Shown piece by piece: positions 42,482 through 49,440 of a stretch of 64,000 nt of DNA. This DNA comes from Acidiphilium sp. C61 (GTDB lineage Bacteria; Pseudomonadota; Alphaproteobacteria; Acetobacterales; Acetobacteraceae). The DNA is taken from positions 1,574,001-1,638,000 of the forward strand of contig NZ_CACTIA010000005.1 of the NCBI RefSeq assembly GCF_902712915.1, read 5' to 3'. The notes below the pieces were generated by a model that saw only the letters and a program-made list of their open reading frames with translations, had not been told where the DNA came from and ran no database searches. A program made the translations under genes and the position numbers. Position 1 is the stretch's first letter. Each line of letters opens with the position of its first letter.

Positions 42482-43363
42482 TCATCGCCCACCGCCCCGC
42501 AGCCCGTGCAGCGCCCGCCGCAGCGGCCCGAGCGCGCGCCACATCCGGCTGCGCTCGATCGTTTCGGCGTGACGCCGCGCCGCCGCTGCCGCCGCGCCCG
42601 CCGTCGCCGCCCGCTCCTCCAGCGCCGCCATCTCGCGCCGCAGCCGGCCGATCTCGCGGTTCAGCGCCGCGCGGTCGAGCCGTTCGAGCGTTGCGTCATG
42701 TCCGCCAGCACCCACCCGCACCTTCGCCGGATCGGCGATGCGCGCATGCGCCGCCTGCGCCGCCGCCAGATCCACCTGCGGCGGCAGCAGCGGCGCGAGG
42801 GTGCGGTAGAGATAGGCCGAATCCTCGATCAGCCGGGGGAAGGACACCATCACCACCTTCACCTCCGCCGCCACCAGCCGCTCCAGCAAATGATGAAAGC
42901 CGAGGGCCAGCACCCGCGCCTGGTCGAGCGGATGCAGCGAATACACCACCCCGCCCGGCGTCACCCCCCGATGCGCCCAGGGCTTGTCCATCACCAGCGG
43001 CCAGTCGGGCTCGGCCGCCATGTTCTGCAATTCGAGGATGGTCCGGCTCGCCGCCGCATCGGCGAGATCGCGCATCGGCACGATCACGCCATCGAGCACG
43101 ATCCCCGGATCGGCCAGCACCTGGTCGATGAATTCCGTCACCCAGGGCGATTTGACGACATAGGGCATGTCCGCGTCCAGCGCCGGCAGCGGCAGGTTCT
43201 CGGCCCCGGCATTGGCCTCCTCGTTCCACGCGGCATGTTCGCCGAAACGGGAGAAATGCGTCTCCATCCCCAGCTCGGCGAGCCAGCGCACGAGGAACGA
43301 GGTGCCGCTCCGCCCGGTGCCGGCGATCAACAGATGGTGCTTCGGCGGGTTCGTTGCGTTCAT
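42482..43363 (-). CDS. Sulfotransferase-like P-loop protein with C-terminal coiled coil
   Basis: A 293-residue protein. The PAPS-type P-loop LLIAGTGRSGTSFLVRWLA is near the N-terminus and VIVPMRDLADAAASR fits the second PAPS-binding motif (3'-phosphate-binding Arg/Ser region), suggesting a sulfotransferase family enzyme. The last 70 residues form a charged coiled coil (LNREIGRLRREMAALEERAA) and end SRMWRALGPLRRALHGLR, a tail seen on many glycan-modifying enzymes. ATGs at 43363 and 43369 are both possible; no ribosome site is clear. Substrate is unknown, perhaps a surface glycan. Confidence 0.7.
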   Translation of the reverse strand: MNATNPPKHHLLIAGTGRSGTSFLVRWLAELGMETHFSRFGEHAAWNEEANAGAENLPLPALDADMPYVVKSPWVTEFIDQVLADPGIVLDGVIVPMRDLADAAASRTILELQNMAAEPDWPLVMDKPWAHRGVTPGGVVYSLHPLDQARVLALGFHHLLERLVAAEVKVVMVSFPRLIEDSAYLYRTLAPLLPPQVDLAAAQAAHARIADPAKVRVGAGGHDATLERLDRAALNREIGRLRREMAALEERAATAGAAAAAARRHAETIERSRMWRALGPLRRALHGLRGGGR

Positions 43364-43491
43364 GCACATGATCGTGCCGGGACTGCGCCGCGCGATCAAG
43401 CCGCGCCCGTCAAGCTGCGATCGGGCGTGATGGCGGCAATGCCGCCGCCCCCCGTCGCCAGCGCCGCCGATTTGCGGTAGGTCACGCCATC

Positions 43492-44127
43492 ATGGCCTAT
43501 ACTGTAAAGGAAATCTTTCCCACCCTGCAGGGCGAGGGGCGCAATGCCGGCCGCGCCGCGGTGTTCTGCCGCTTCGCCGGGTGCAATCTGTGGTCCGGCC
43601 GGGAACAGGACCGCGCGGGCGCGGTCTGCCGCTTCTGCGACACCGATTTCGTCGGCACCGACGGTCCGGGCGGCGGCCGCTTCGCCGATGCCGCCGGCCT
43701 CGCCCGCGCCATCGCAGCCGCCTGGCCCGCCGCCTCCACCCGCGACGCGCTCGTCGTCTTCACCGGCGGCGAACCCCTGCTCCAGCTCGACGCGCCGCTG
43801 ATCGAAGCGGTGCACGATTCCGGCTTCGAAATCGCGGTCGAGACCAACGGCACGATCGAACCGCCACCGGGCATCGACTGGCTCTGTGTCAGCCCCAAGG
43901 CCGGGGCTGACCTCGTGGTCCGCCAGGGATCGGAGCTGAAACTGGTCTATCCACAGCCCGAAGCCGCCCCGGAGCGCTTCGCCGGGCTCGATTTCGCGCA
44001 TTTCCTGCTCCAGCCGATGGACGGGCCGGACCGCGCGGCCAACACGCGCGCCGCGATCGATTACTGCCTCGCCCATCCGCAATGGCGCCTGTCGATGCAG
44101 ACCCACAAATATCTCGGCATCCCCTGA
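43492..44127 (+). CDS. queE: 7-carboxy-7-deazaguanine synthase
   Basis: A 211-residue radical SAM enzyme of the queuosine/preQ0 pathway. N-terminus YTVKEIFPTLQGEGRNAG is diagnostic. The iron-sulfur cysteines are C31, C46 and C49 (spacing CX14CX2C), the expanded QueE motif, with Cys26 nearby. The SAM-binding VFTGGEPLLQLD and ETNGTIEPPPGIDWLCVSPK follow. It is 2 nt upstream of queD, with which it acts; queC is not in the window. Confidence 0.95.
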   Translation: MAYTVKEIFPTLQGEGRNAGRAAVFCRFAGCNLWSGREQDRAGAVCRFCDTDFVGTDGPGGGRFADAAGLARAIAAAWPAASTRDALVVFTGGEPLLQLDAPLIEAVHDSGFEIAVETNGTIEPPPGIDWLCVSPKAGADLVVRQGSELKLVYPQPEAAPERFAGLDFAHFLLQPMDGPDRAANTRAAIDYCLAHPQWRLSMQTHKYLGIP

Positions 44128-44129
44128 CC

Positions 44130-44486
44130 ATGTACGAAATCACCAAGGAATTCCGCTTCGAGGCGGCCCACACGCTGAACCGGCAGATCGCCACCGAGGC
44201 GAGCCGCCGCATCCACGGCCATTCCTACCGCGCCACGGTCACCCTGCGCGGCGCGCCGGATGCGAGCGGCATGCTGATGGATTTCGGCAGGCTCGGCCAG
44301 CACCTCGCCGCGATCCGCGACGCGCTCGACCACCGCTTCCTCGACGACGTGGACGGCCTCGGCCCGGCGACGCTGGAAAACCTCGCCCGCTTCATCTGGG
44401 CGCATCTCGCCCCTGCCTGCCCCGGCCTTGCCCGCGTCGCCGTGTTCCGCGATTCCGAAGGCGAATCCTGCGCCTACAGCGAATAG
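44130..44486 (+). CDS. queD: 6-carboxy-5,6,7,8-tetrahydropterin synthase homologue, active Cys replaced
   Basis: A 118-residue PTPS-family protein. The zinc ligands are H14 (FEAAHTLN), H29 and H31 (RRIHGHSYRA). DFGRLGQHL, LDHRFLDD and the Glu in RDSEGESCAY are present. The catalytic cysteine that normally sits four residues before the first HGH histidine (Cys27 in E. coli QueD) is Ser25 here. The GESC cysteine near the C-terminus is the only spare thiol in the usual active-site region. Context with queE still argues for a queuosine role. Confidence 0.88.
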   Translation: MYEITKEFRFEAAHTLNRQIATEASRRIHGHSYRATVTLRGAPDASGMLMDFGRLGQHLAAIRDALDHRFLDDVDGLGPATLENLARFIWAHLAPACPGLARVAVFRDSEGESCAYSE

Positions 44487-44519
44487 GATAAAATTCCGCG
44501 AACCGGAGATGCGCACCGC

Positions 44520-45224
44520 ATGAGCGAAACCAACGCCTATGGCCAGATCGTCGGCGCGCCCGTCCCCGGCTGGACGCCGCGCCCGCTCCCCGACGCCGCC
44601 GGCTTCGAGGGGCGCTATTGCCGGCTGGAACGGCTGGACCCCGCCCGCCACGGCGCCGGCCTGATCGCCGGGTTCCGCGCCGCACCGGACGAGCGGGACT
44701 GGACCTGGTGGCGCACCGCCCGGCCGGCGGACGAGGCCGCCTACCGCGACTATGTCGAGTCCATGGCCGCAACCCCCGGCCGCATCGCCTATGCCATCAT
44801 CGAGGCGGCAAGCGGCCAACCCGCCGGCCACGCCGCTTTCATGAACATCGCCGCGGCGAACGGCACGCTCGAACTCGGCTCGATCAACTTCACGCCGCTG
44901 CTCCGGCGCCACCGTGCCGGCACCGAGGCGCTGTTCCTGATGCTCAGCCACGCCTTCGACAACCTGGGCTACCGGCGGGTGGAATGGCAGTGCAACAGCC
45001 TGAACCAGCCCTCCCGCGCCGCCGCCCTGCGCCTCGGCTTCACCTTCGAGGGCGTCTTCCGCGAGAACGCCGTCACCCAGGGCCGCAACCGCGACACCGC
45101 CTGGTTCTCGATCATCGCCCCCGAATGGCCCGACCGCCGCGCGGCGCTCGCATCCTGGCTGGCACCCGGCAATTTCGACGAGGCCGGACGCCAGCGCCGC
45201 AGCCTCGCCTCGTTCCGTACATGA
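44520..45224 (+). CDS. GNAT family N-acetyltransferase
   Basis: A 234-residue RimJ/RimL-type acetyltransferase. Features are FEGRYCRLERLDPARHGAGL, TLELGSINFTPLLRRHRAGT (acetyl-CoA loop region), GYRRVEWQCNSLNQPSRAAA and RLGFTFEGVFRENAVTQGR, the hallmark order of this group. The acceptor (protein N-terminus or small molecule) cannot be told. Stand-alone gene 33 nt after queD, possibly co-transcribed. Confidence 0.88.
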   Translation: MSETNAYGQIVGAPVPGWTPRPLPDAAGFEGRYCRLERLDPARHGAGLIAGFRAAPDERDWTWWRTARPADEAAYRDYVESMAATPGRIAYAIIEAASGQPAGHAAFMNIAAANGTLELGSINFTPLLRRHRAGTEALFLMLSHAFDNLGYRRVEWQCNSLNQPSRAAALRLGFTFEGVFRENAVTQGRNRDTAWFSIIAPEWPDRRAALASWLAPGNFDEAGRQRRSLASFRT

Positions 45225-45331
45225 AACATCGATAACTGGTTGATTTCCATCATGGACAGTCTCGCCAAACCGGTCCAGAGTGGTGAGGAACCCGATCGGC
45301 GAAACGCCAGATCCAGAGGGAGGAAAACAGA

Positions 45332-46054
45332 ATGTCTCGAATCGCACTCGTTACCGGCGGCACGCGTGGCATCGGCGCGGCCATCAGCGTCGCGCTGAAG
45401 GCAGCCGGCCGTACCGTCGTTGCCACCTATGCCGGCAACCAGGCGGCGGCCGAGAATTTCACCGCCGTTCACGGCATCGAGACGGTGAAGTTCGATGTCG
45501 GCGATTTCGAGCAGACCATCGAGGCCATCGGCCGCCTGACCAGCCGCCTCGGCCCGATCGAGGTTCTCGTCAACAATGCCGGCATCACCCGCGACGCCAC
45601 CCTCGCGCGCATGACCCGCGACATGTGGGACGCGGTGATCGACACCAATCTCGGCTCCTGCTTCAATCTCTGCAAGGCGACGTTCGACGGGATGAAGGAG
45701 CGCAAGTTCGGCCGCATCGTGAATATCGGCTCGATCAACGGCCAGGCCGGCCAGTACGGCCAGGTCAACTACGCCGCCGCGAAATCGGGCATTCACGGCT
45801 TTACCAAGGCGCTCGCCCAGGAAGGTGCGCGCTTCGGCATCACCGTCAACGCCATCGCCCCCGGCTATGTCGATACCGACATGGTGCGCGCGGTGCCGCC
45901 GGAAGTGCTTGAGAAGATCATCGCGAAAATCCCGGTCGGCCGCCTCGGCCATGCCGAGGACATCGCCCGCGGCGTCGTGTTCCTCACCGCCGACGAGGCC
46001 GATTTCATCACCGGCTCGACCCTGTCGATCAACGGCGGCCAGCACATGTACTAG
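45332..46054 (+). CDS. phaB: Acetoacetyl-CoA reductase
   Basis: A 240-residue SDR reducing acetoacetyl-CoA to (R)-3-hydroxybutyryl-CoA for PHB. A strong ribosome site (GGGAGGAAAACAG) precedes the ATG. TGGTRGIGAAISVAL, NNAGITRDATLARM, the catalytic Ser/Tyr/Lys in GSINGQAGQYGQVNYAAAKS, and PGYVDTDMVRAVP are the PhaB signature rather than that of FabG. Its TAG stop codon is the first triplet of palindrome S1, followed by a T-run. Confidence 0.94.
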   Translation: MSRIALVTGGTRGIGAAISVALKAAGRTVVATYAGNQAAAENFTAVHGIETVKFDVGDFEQTIEAIGRLTSRLGPIEVLVNNAGITRDATLARMTRDMWDAVIDTNLGSCFNLCKATFDGMKERKFGRIVNIGSINGQAGQYGQVNYAAAKSGIHGFTKALAQEGARFGITVNAIAPGYVDTDMVRAVPPEVLEKIIAKIPVGRLGHAEDIARGVVFLTADEADFITGSTLSINGGQHMY

Positions 46055-46119
46055 TGTCCTGCCCCTGAAATTCGTGGGTGAATTTCAGGGACAAGCAGGC
46101 CACTAAACTATTGTTTTTT
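46052..46119 (+). terminator. Palindrome S1 with T-run, probable phaB terminator
   Basis: An inverted repeat from TAGTGTCCTG to CAGGCCACTA (46052-46105), with inner arms CCCTGAAATTC / GAATTTCAGGG, is followed by AAACTATTGTTTTTT (T6 at 46114-46119). The outer TAG is the phaB stop codon. Its ends (TAGTG...CACTA) mirror the design of the R element but the sequence is different. Confidence 0.8.
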
Positions 46120-46120
46120 C

Positions 46121-46172
46121 TAGTGTCCACTGTGAACCTGAAATCCGATGGATTTCAGATCCGGGACAGTGG
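46121..46172. repeat. Palindrome S2, related to S1
   Basis: Begins TAGTGTCCACTGTG and ends GGGACAGTGGA, with inner arms CTGAAATC / GATTTCAG. It shares TAGTGTCC and CTGAAAT with S1, so the two belong to one small family. It is joined directly to R copy 9. Confidence 0.75.
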
Positions 46173-46275
46173 AGCATCATCCGATCAGATGGAATCATCT
46201 GATCGGATAAAGATGCTCTAATTATCAACAAGATAGAGCACGACATCCGATCCGAAAGGATCGGAAAATGCTCTG
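46171..46275. repeat. R element copy 9 (full length)
   Basis: Canonical copy with spacer TAATTATCAACAAGATAG and right end CGGAAAATGCTCT. It lies in the 301-nt gap between phaB and the convergent enoyl-CoA hydratase gene, beside S1 and S2. The rest of that gap (46276-46355) holds GGAATTNTTTCCTNC-like short repeats and no gene. Confidence 0.92.
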
Positions 46276-46355
46276 ACACCCCGCTCCGGCCCCGGTTTTT
46301 ATTCCAGGGCCGGATGGGAATTCCGTCCTACTGAATTGTTTCCTGCCGTTTGGAA

Positions 46356-47147
46356 TTATTTCCTACGGTCGAGGAAGCGAGCGATCCCTTCCCGTGCCGA
46401 AACATCCTGCATGTTGCAGGCCATCGCCTCGCCCGCCACGTCATAGGCGTCGGCGATGCCAAGCTCGATCTGCCGGTAGAACTGCGCCTTGCCGATGGCG
46501 AGGGCGGCGCGCGGCTTGGCGAGAATCTGCTCCACACGCCGCGCCACCGCGTCGTCCAGCCCGTCATCCGGTGCGACCTCGTTGATCAGGAAGCGCCGCG
46601 CCGCCTCGGCGGCATCGATCATCTCGCCGGTGAACAGCATCTCCAGCGCCGCCTTGCGCGGCACCGCGCGGGCAAGGGCGACACTCGGCGTCGAGCAGAA
46701 CAGGCCGAGATTGATACCCGAAACCGCGAAACGCGCGCTCGCCGCCGCCACCGCAAGGTCGCAACTCGCCACCAGCTGGCAGCCCGCCGCCGTCGCCACC
46801 CCCTGAACCCGCGCGATCACCGGAACCGGCAGGCGCTGCAAGCCGAGCATCACCCGGGTGCAACGCGCGAACAGATCACGATGCGCGTCCGCCGCCTCGC
46901 GCGCGATCATCTCCCGCAAATCGTGCCCGGCGCAAAAGGCGCGGCCCGCCGCCGCCAGCACCACCACCCGCGCATCCGCATCCGCATCCGCCGCGATCGC
47001 GCCGATCGCCGCATCGAGGGCAGCGAGCAATTCGTCCGACAGCGCATTGAAACTCGCCGGCCGGTTGAGCGTGAGCGTGACCACGCCCCGCGAATCCCGC
47101 CCGATCAGCAACGGCGCGTCCAGCGTGCCGGAAACCTGCGTGTCCAT
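46356..47147 (-). CDS. Enoyl-CoA hydratase/isomerase family protein
   Basis: A 263-residue crotonase. A strong ribosome site (AAGGAGACGAG) precedes the start. The oxyanion-hole and acyl-CoA segments AAAGRAFCAGHDLREM and VQGVATAAGCQLVASCDLAV are present. Position for the first catalytic Glu is occupied in a non-standard way (AAGCQLVAS rather than GGGCELA), so it may be an isomerase or a hydratase-like enzyme with other chemistry. Near phaB, but no operon link. TAA stop. Confidence 0.85.
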   Translation of the reverse strand: MDTQVSGTLDAPLLIGRDSRGVVTLTLNRPASFNALSDELLAALDAAIGAIAADADADARVVVLAAAGRAFCAGHDLREMIAREAADAHRDLFARCTRVMLGLQRLPVPVIARVQGVATAAGCQLVASCDLAVAAASARFAVSGINLGLFCSTPSVALARAVPRKAALEMLFTGEMIDAAEAARRFLINEVAPDDGLDDAVARRVEQILAKPRAALAIGKAQFYRQIELGIADAYDVAGEAMACNMQDVSAREGIARFLDRRK

Positions 47148-47163
47148 CTCGTCTCCTTGCTTT

Positions 47164-47269
47164 TAGAGCACTTTCCGATCCGATTGGATCGGATGTAGTG
47201 CTCTATCTTGTTGATAAATAGAGCATCTTTATCCGATCAAATGATTCCATCTGATCGGATGATGCTCTA
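47164..47269. repeat. R element copy 10 (full length)
   Basis: Canonical copy from TAGAGCACTTTCCGATCC to GGATGATGCTCTA with spacer CTTGTTGATAAATAG. It sits between two same-strand genes: 16 nt upstream of the enoyl-CoA hydratase start and 4 nt from the EF-G-like stop (TGA, not supplied by the element). Confidence 0.92.
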
Positions 47270-47272
47270 GAA

Positions 47273-49252
47273 TCAGCCGCTCGCCGCCTGCGCCACCTTC
47301 TCCGCCAGCCGCGCCGGCGCTTCGGACAGGCGGTCGAATTCATGCACGAAACTCCCGAGCCCCACGGTCTGCGACCGCAATTCGACCGCGAGCCCATGCA
47401 GCTCCGCCGCCGGCAGCAACGCCTCGGTGTCGTCCCAACCCGTCCAGCCCGGCCGCTCGGCATAGCCGAGAATCTGCCCGCGCCGCCCGGTCAGCAGCCG
47501 CTGCACCCCGGCGGTGAAGGCGTTCGGCGCGCTGACCCTGATCCGGTGGATCGGCTCCAGCAGCACCGGCTCGGCCTTCGCCAGCGCCTCCGCCATGCCC
47601 GCCCGCGTCGCCGCGCGGAACGCCATGTCCGAACTGTCTACCGCGTGGAACCCGCCATCGACCAGCGTCACCGCGACATCCACCACCGGATGGCCGAACG
47701 GCCCGCGCCGCATCGCCTCCTCCGCCGCATCGGCCACCGCGGCGATATACTGCTTCGGCACCGCGCCGCCGACGATGCGGTCGGCAAAGGCGAAACCCTC
47801 GCCCCGCGCGCGCGGCGCGATCTCCAGCGTGACATCGGCGAACTGGCCATGCCCGCCGGTCTGCCGCTTCAGCCGCGCATGCTCGCGCACCGCCCGGCGG
47901 ATCGTCTCGCGGAACGCGACGCGCGGCCGCGCCGTCCGCACCGCAACCCCCGCGAGCTGCTCCAGCCGCTCCACCGCACTGCCGAGATGAAGCTCGCCCA
48001 GCCCGGCCAGCCGCGTCTCGCCGCTTTCGGGATCGCGCGCGAGGCGGAGCGCCGTGTCCTCCTCCAGCAGTTTTTCGAGCCCGCCGGCGAGCTTGACGTC
48101 ATCGCGCCGGTCCGCGGCCGCGATCGCAACCTCGTGCAGCGGCGGCGGGGCGGCGGGAAAGCCGAGATGCGGCGCCGCCTCGCCCAGCCCGAAGCCGGTC
48201 CCGATCCCTTCGAGCCGGCCAAGGGCGACGACATCGCCCGCCCCGGCCTCGGCGATGCGCTGCAACTCGCCCGCGGCAAAGCGCATCATCCCGCCGATCC
48301 GCACGCCGCTATGGCTGGTCCCGTCGCGCAGCGCCCCGCGCCAGACCCGGACGAAGGAAAGCTTGCCCGCCGCGCCGCGCCAGCTGGTGCGAAACACCTG
48401 CACCAGCGCCGGCCCGTCGGGCGCGATGCCGTGCCGCGCCGCCGTGGTCGTCACCTCCGGCGCGTCGTGCCGCAGCGCCTTCCACAGCCGCAACACCCCA
48501 TGCGCGTGCTCGGCCGCGCCGAACATCACCCCCGCCAGGCTGCCCGCCTCCATGTCCCGGCGGAAATGGCCGTAGAGCGATGCCGGGCTCGGCGCCGCGC
48601 CCTCGATCACCTGTTCGAGCAGCTCGTCGTCGCGGTCGGCAAGACTGTCGACCAGCGCGTCATGCGCCGCCTGCTCGGTCGCTTCCGCCGCCGCCGGCAG
48701 GCCGATCCGCTCCGAGGCGGCATCCGGCCGGTAGCGGAACGCCCGCTCGGACAGCAGGTCGACATAGCCGCTCACCCGCTCGCCCTCGCGCAGCGGCATC
48801 TGCCGGGCCACCAGCGGCACCGAAGTCTCCGCCTGCATCGCCGCCAGCAGCGCCTCGGCCGGCGCGCCCATCGCATCCACCTTGTTGACGAACACGAGGA
48901 ACGGCACGCCCTGTTCCTCCAGCATCCGAAACACCGGCCGCAGCGCCAGCGCCCGCTCCGGGTCCGGCTCGGCGACGACGACCGCGAGATCCGCCACCGC
49001 CAGCGCCGCCGCCGCCTCCTGCGCGAATTCCAGCGATCCGGGGCAATCCAGCAGCACCCAGCGCTCGCCGAGGAAGTCGCAATGCAAGGGTACGATCTCG
49101 CGGGTGGCGGGCGGCGCGCGCCCCGCGCGGCGAAGATTGCCCGCGACGGCGGACAGGGCGATGCTCAGCGTGCTCTTTCCGCTTCCCTGCGGCCCCAGCA
49201 GGGCGACGGCGCGCGGCCCGTGCGGGGCCGCTGCGTGGGCGGGGTCTTCCAT
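47273..49252 (-). CDS. EF-G-like translation factor GTPase (second FusA type)
   Basis: A 659-residue five-domain protein similar to EF-G but shorter than canonical FusA (about 690-700). The start at 49252 has GGGAGA upstream. P-loop LGPQGSGKST at residues 20-28, G3 LDCPGS (69-73, DTPG in EF-G) and G4 NKVDAMG (123-129). The switch I Thr motif is not recognisable. Later domains are clear: RPRVAFRETI, RLKRQTGGHGQFADV and GFHAVDSSDMAFRAATR. I infer a paralogue with a specialised ribosome role, not the main elongation factor. Its Shine-Dalgarno lies in a hairpin (49261-49275). Confidence 0.88.
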   Translation of the reverse strand: MEDPAHAAAPHGPRAVALLGPQGSGKSTLSIALSAVAGNLRRAGRAPPATREIVPLHCDFLGERWVLLDCPGSLEFAQEAAAALAVADLAVVVAEPDPERALALRPVFRMLEEQGVPFLVFVNKVDAMGAPAEALLAAMQAETSVPLVARQMPLREGERVSGYVDLLSERAFRYRPDAASERIGLPAAAEATEQAAHDALVDSLADRDDELLEQVIEGAAPSPASLYGHFRRDMEAGSLAGVMFGAAEHAHGVLRLWKALRHDAPEVTTTAARHGIAPDGPALVQVFRTSWRGAAGKLSFVRVWRGALRDGTSHSGVRIGGMMRFAAGELQRIAEAGAGDVVALGRLEGIGTGFGLGEAAPHLGFPAAPPPLHEVAIAAADRRDDVKLAGGLEKLLEEDTALRLARDPESGETRLAGLGELHLGSAVERLEQLAGVAVRTARPRVAFRETIRRAVREHARLKRQTGGHGQFADVTLEIAPRARGEGFAFADRIVGGAVPKQYIAAVADAAEEAMRRGPFGHPVVDVAVTLVDGGFHAVDSSDMAFRAATRAGMAEALAKAEPVLLEPIHRIRVSAPNAFTAGVQRLLTGRRGQILGYAERPGWTGWDDTEALLPAAELHGLAVELRSQTVGLGSFVHEFDRLSEAPARLAEKVAQAASG

Positions 49253-49260
49253 GACACTGC

Positions 49261-49275
49261 TCTCCCGACGGGAGA
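49261..49275 (-). promoter_or_regulatory. Hairpin containing the Shine-Dalgarno of the EF-G-like gene
   Basis: Read on the minus strand, TCTCCC-GTC-GGGAGA forms a perfect 6-bp stem. Its 3' arm is the GGGAGA ribosome site, 8 nt before the ATG at 49252. The start could be translationally masked. Stem stability is short but GC-rich. Confidence 0.5.
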
Positions 49276-49320
49276 CAGTATTCGCCTTTTTCGTCCGGAT
49301 TTGAACCGGAAAGTTGCACC

Positions 49321-49397
49321 AGAGCATTATCCGATCAGAGGGAGGCCTCCGATCGGATGAGGATACTCTGTCTTGTCAAGACGATAGGGAACATTCC
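49321..49397. repeat. R element copy 11 (degenerate)
   Basis: The left hairpin is altered (ATCCGATCAGAGG / CCTCCGATCGGAT), with spacer TCTTGTCAAGACGATAG and only a trace of the right hairpin (GGGAACATTCCGG). It lies between the upstream end of the EF-G-like gene and the end of the gamma-glutamyltransferase gene. The most diverged copy in the window. Confidence 0.7.
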
Positions 49398-49440
49398 GGC
49401 GCCCGCCCCGCTGGCGCGAGGGCGGGCGCGCGGCGCGGCA

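Noticed and set aside
46328..46567. Small minus-strand reading frame overlapping the enoyl-CoA hydratase end
   Set aside because: Out of frame with the real gene, no ribosome site, Ser/Arg/Pro-rich shadow composition.
49294..49310. tRNA T-arm-like hairpin (TCCGG-TTCAAAT-CCGGA on the minus strand)
   Set aside because: There is no acceptor, D-arm or anticodon arm upstream; that DNA is an R element. It is probably a chance palindrome, at best a relic.
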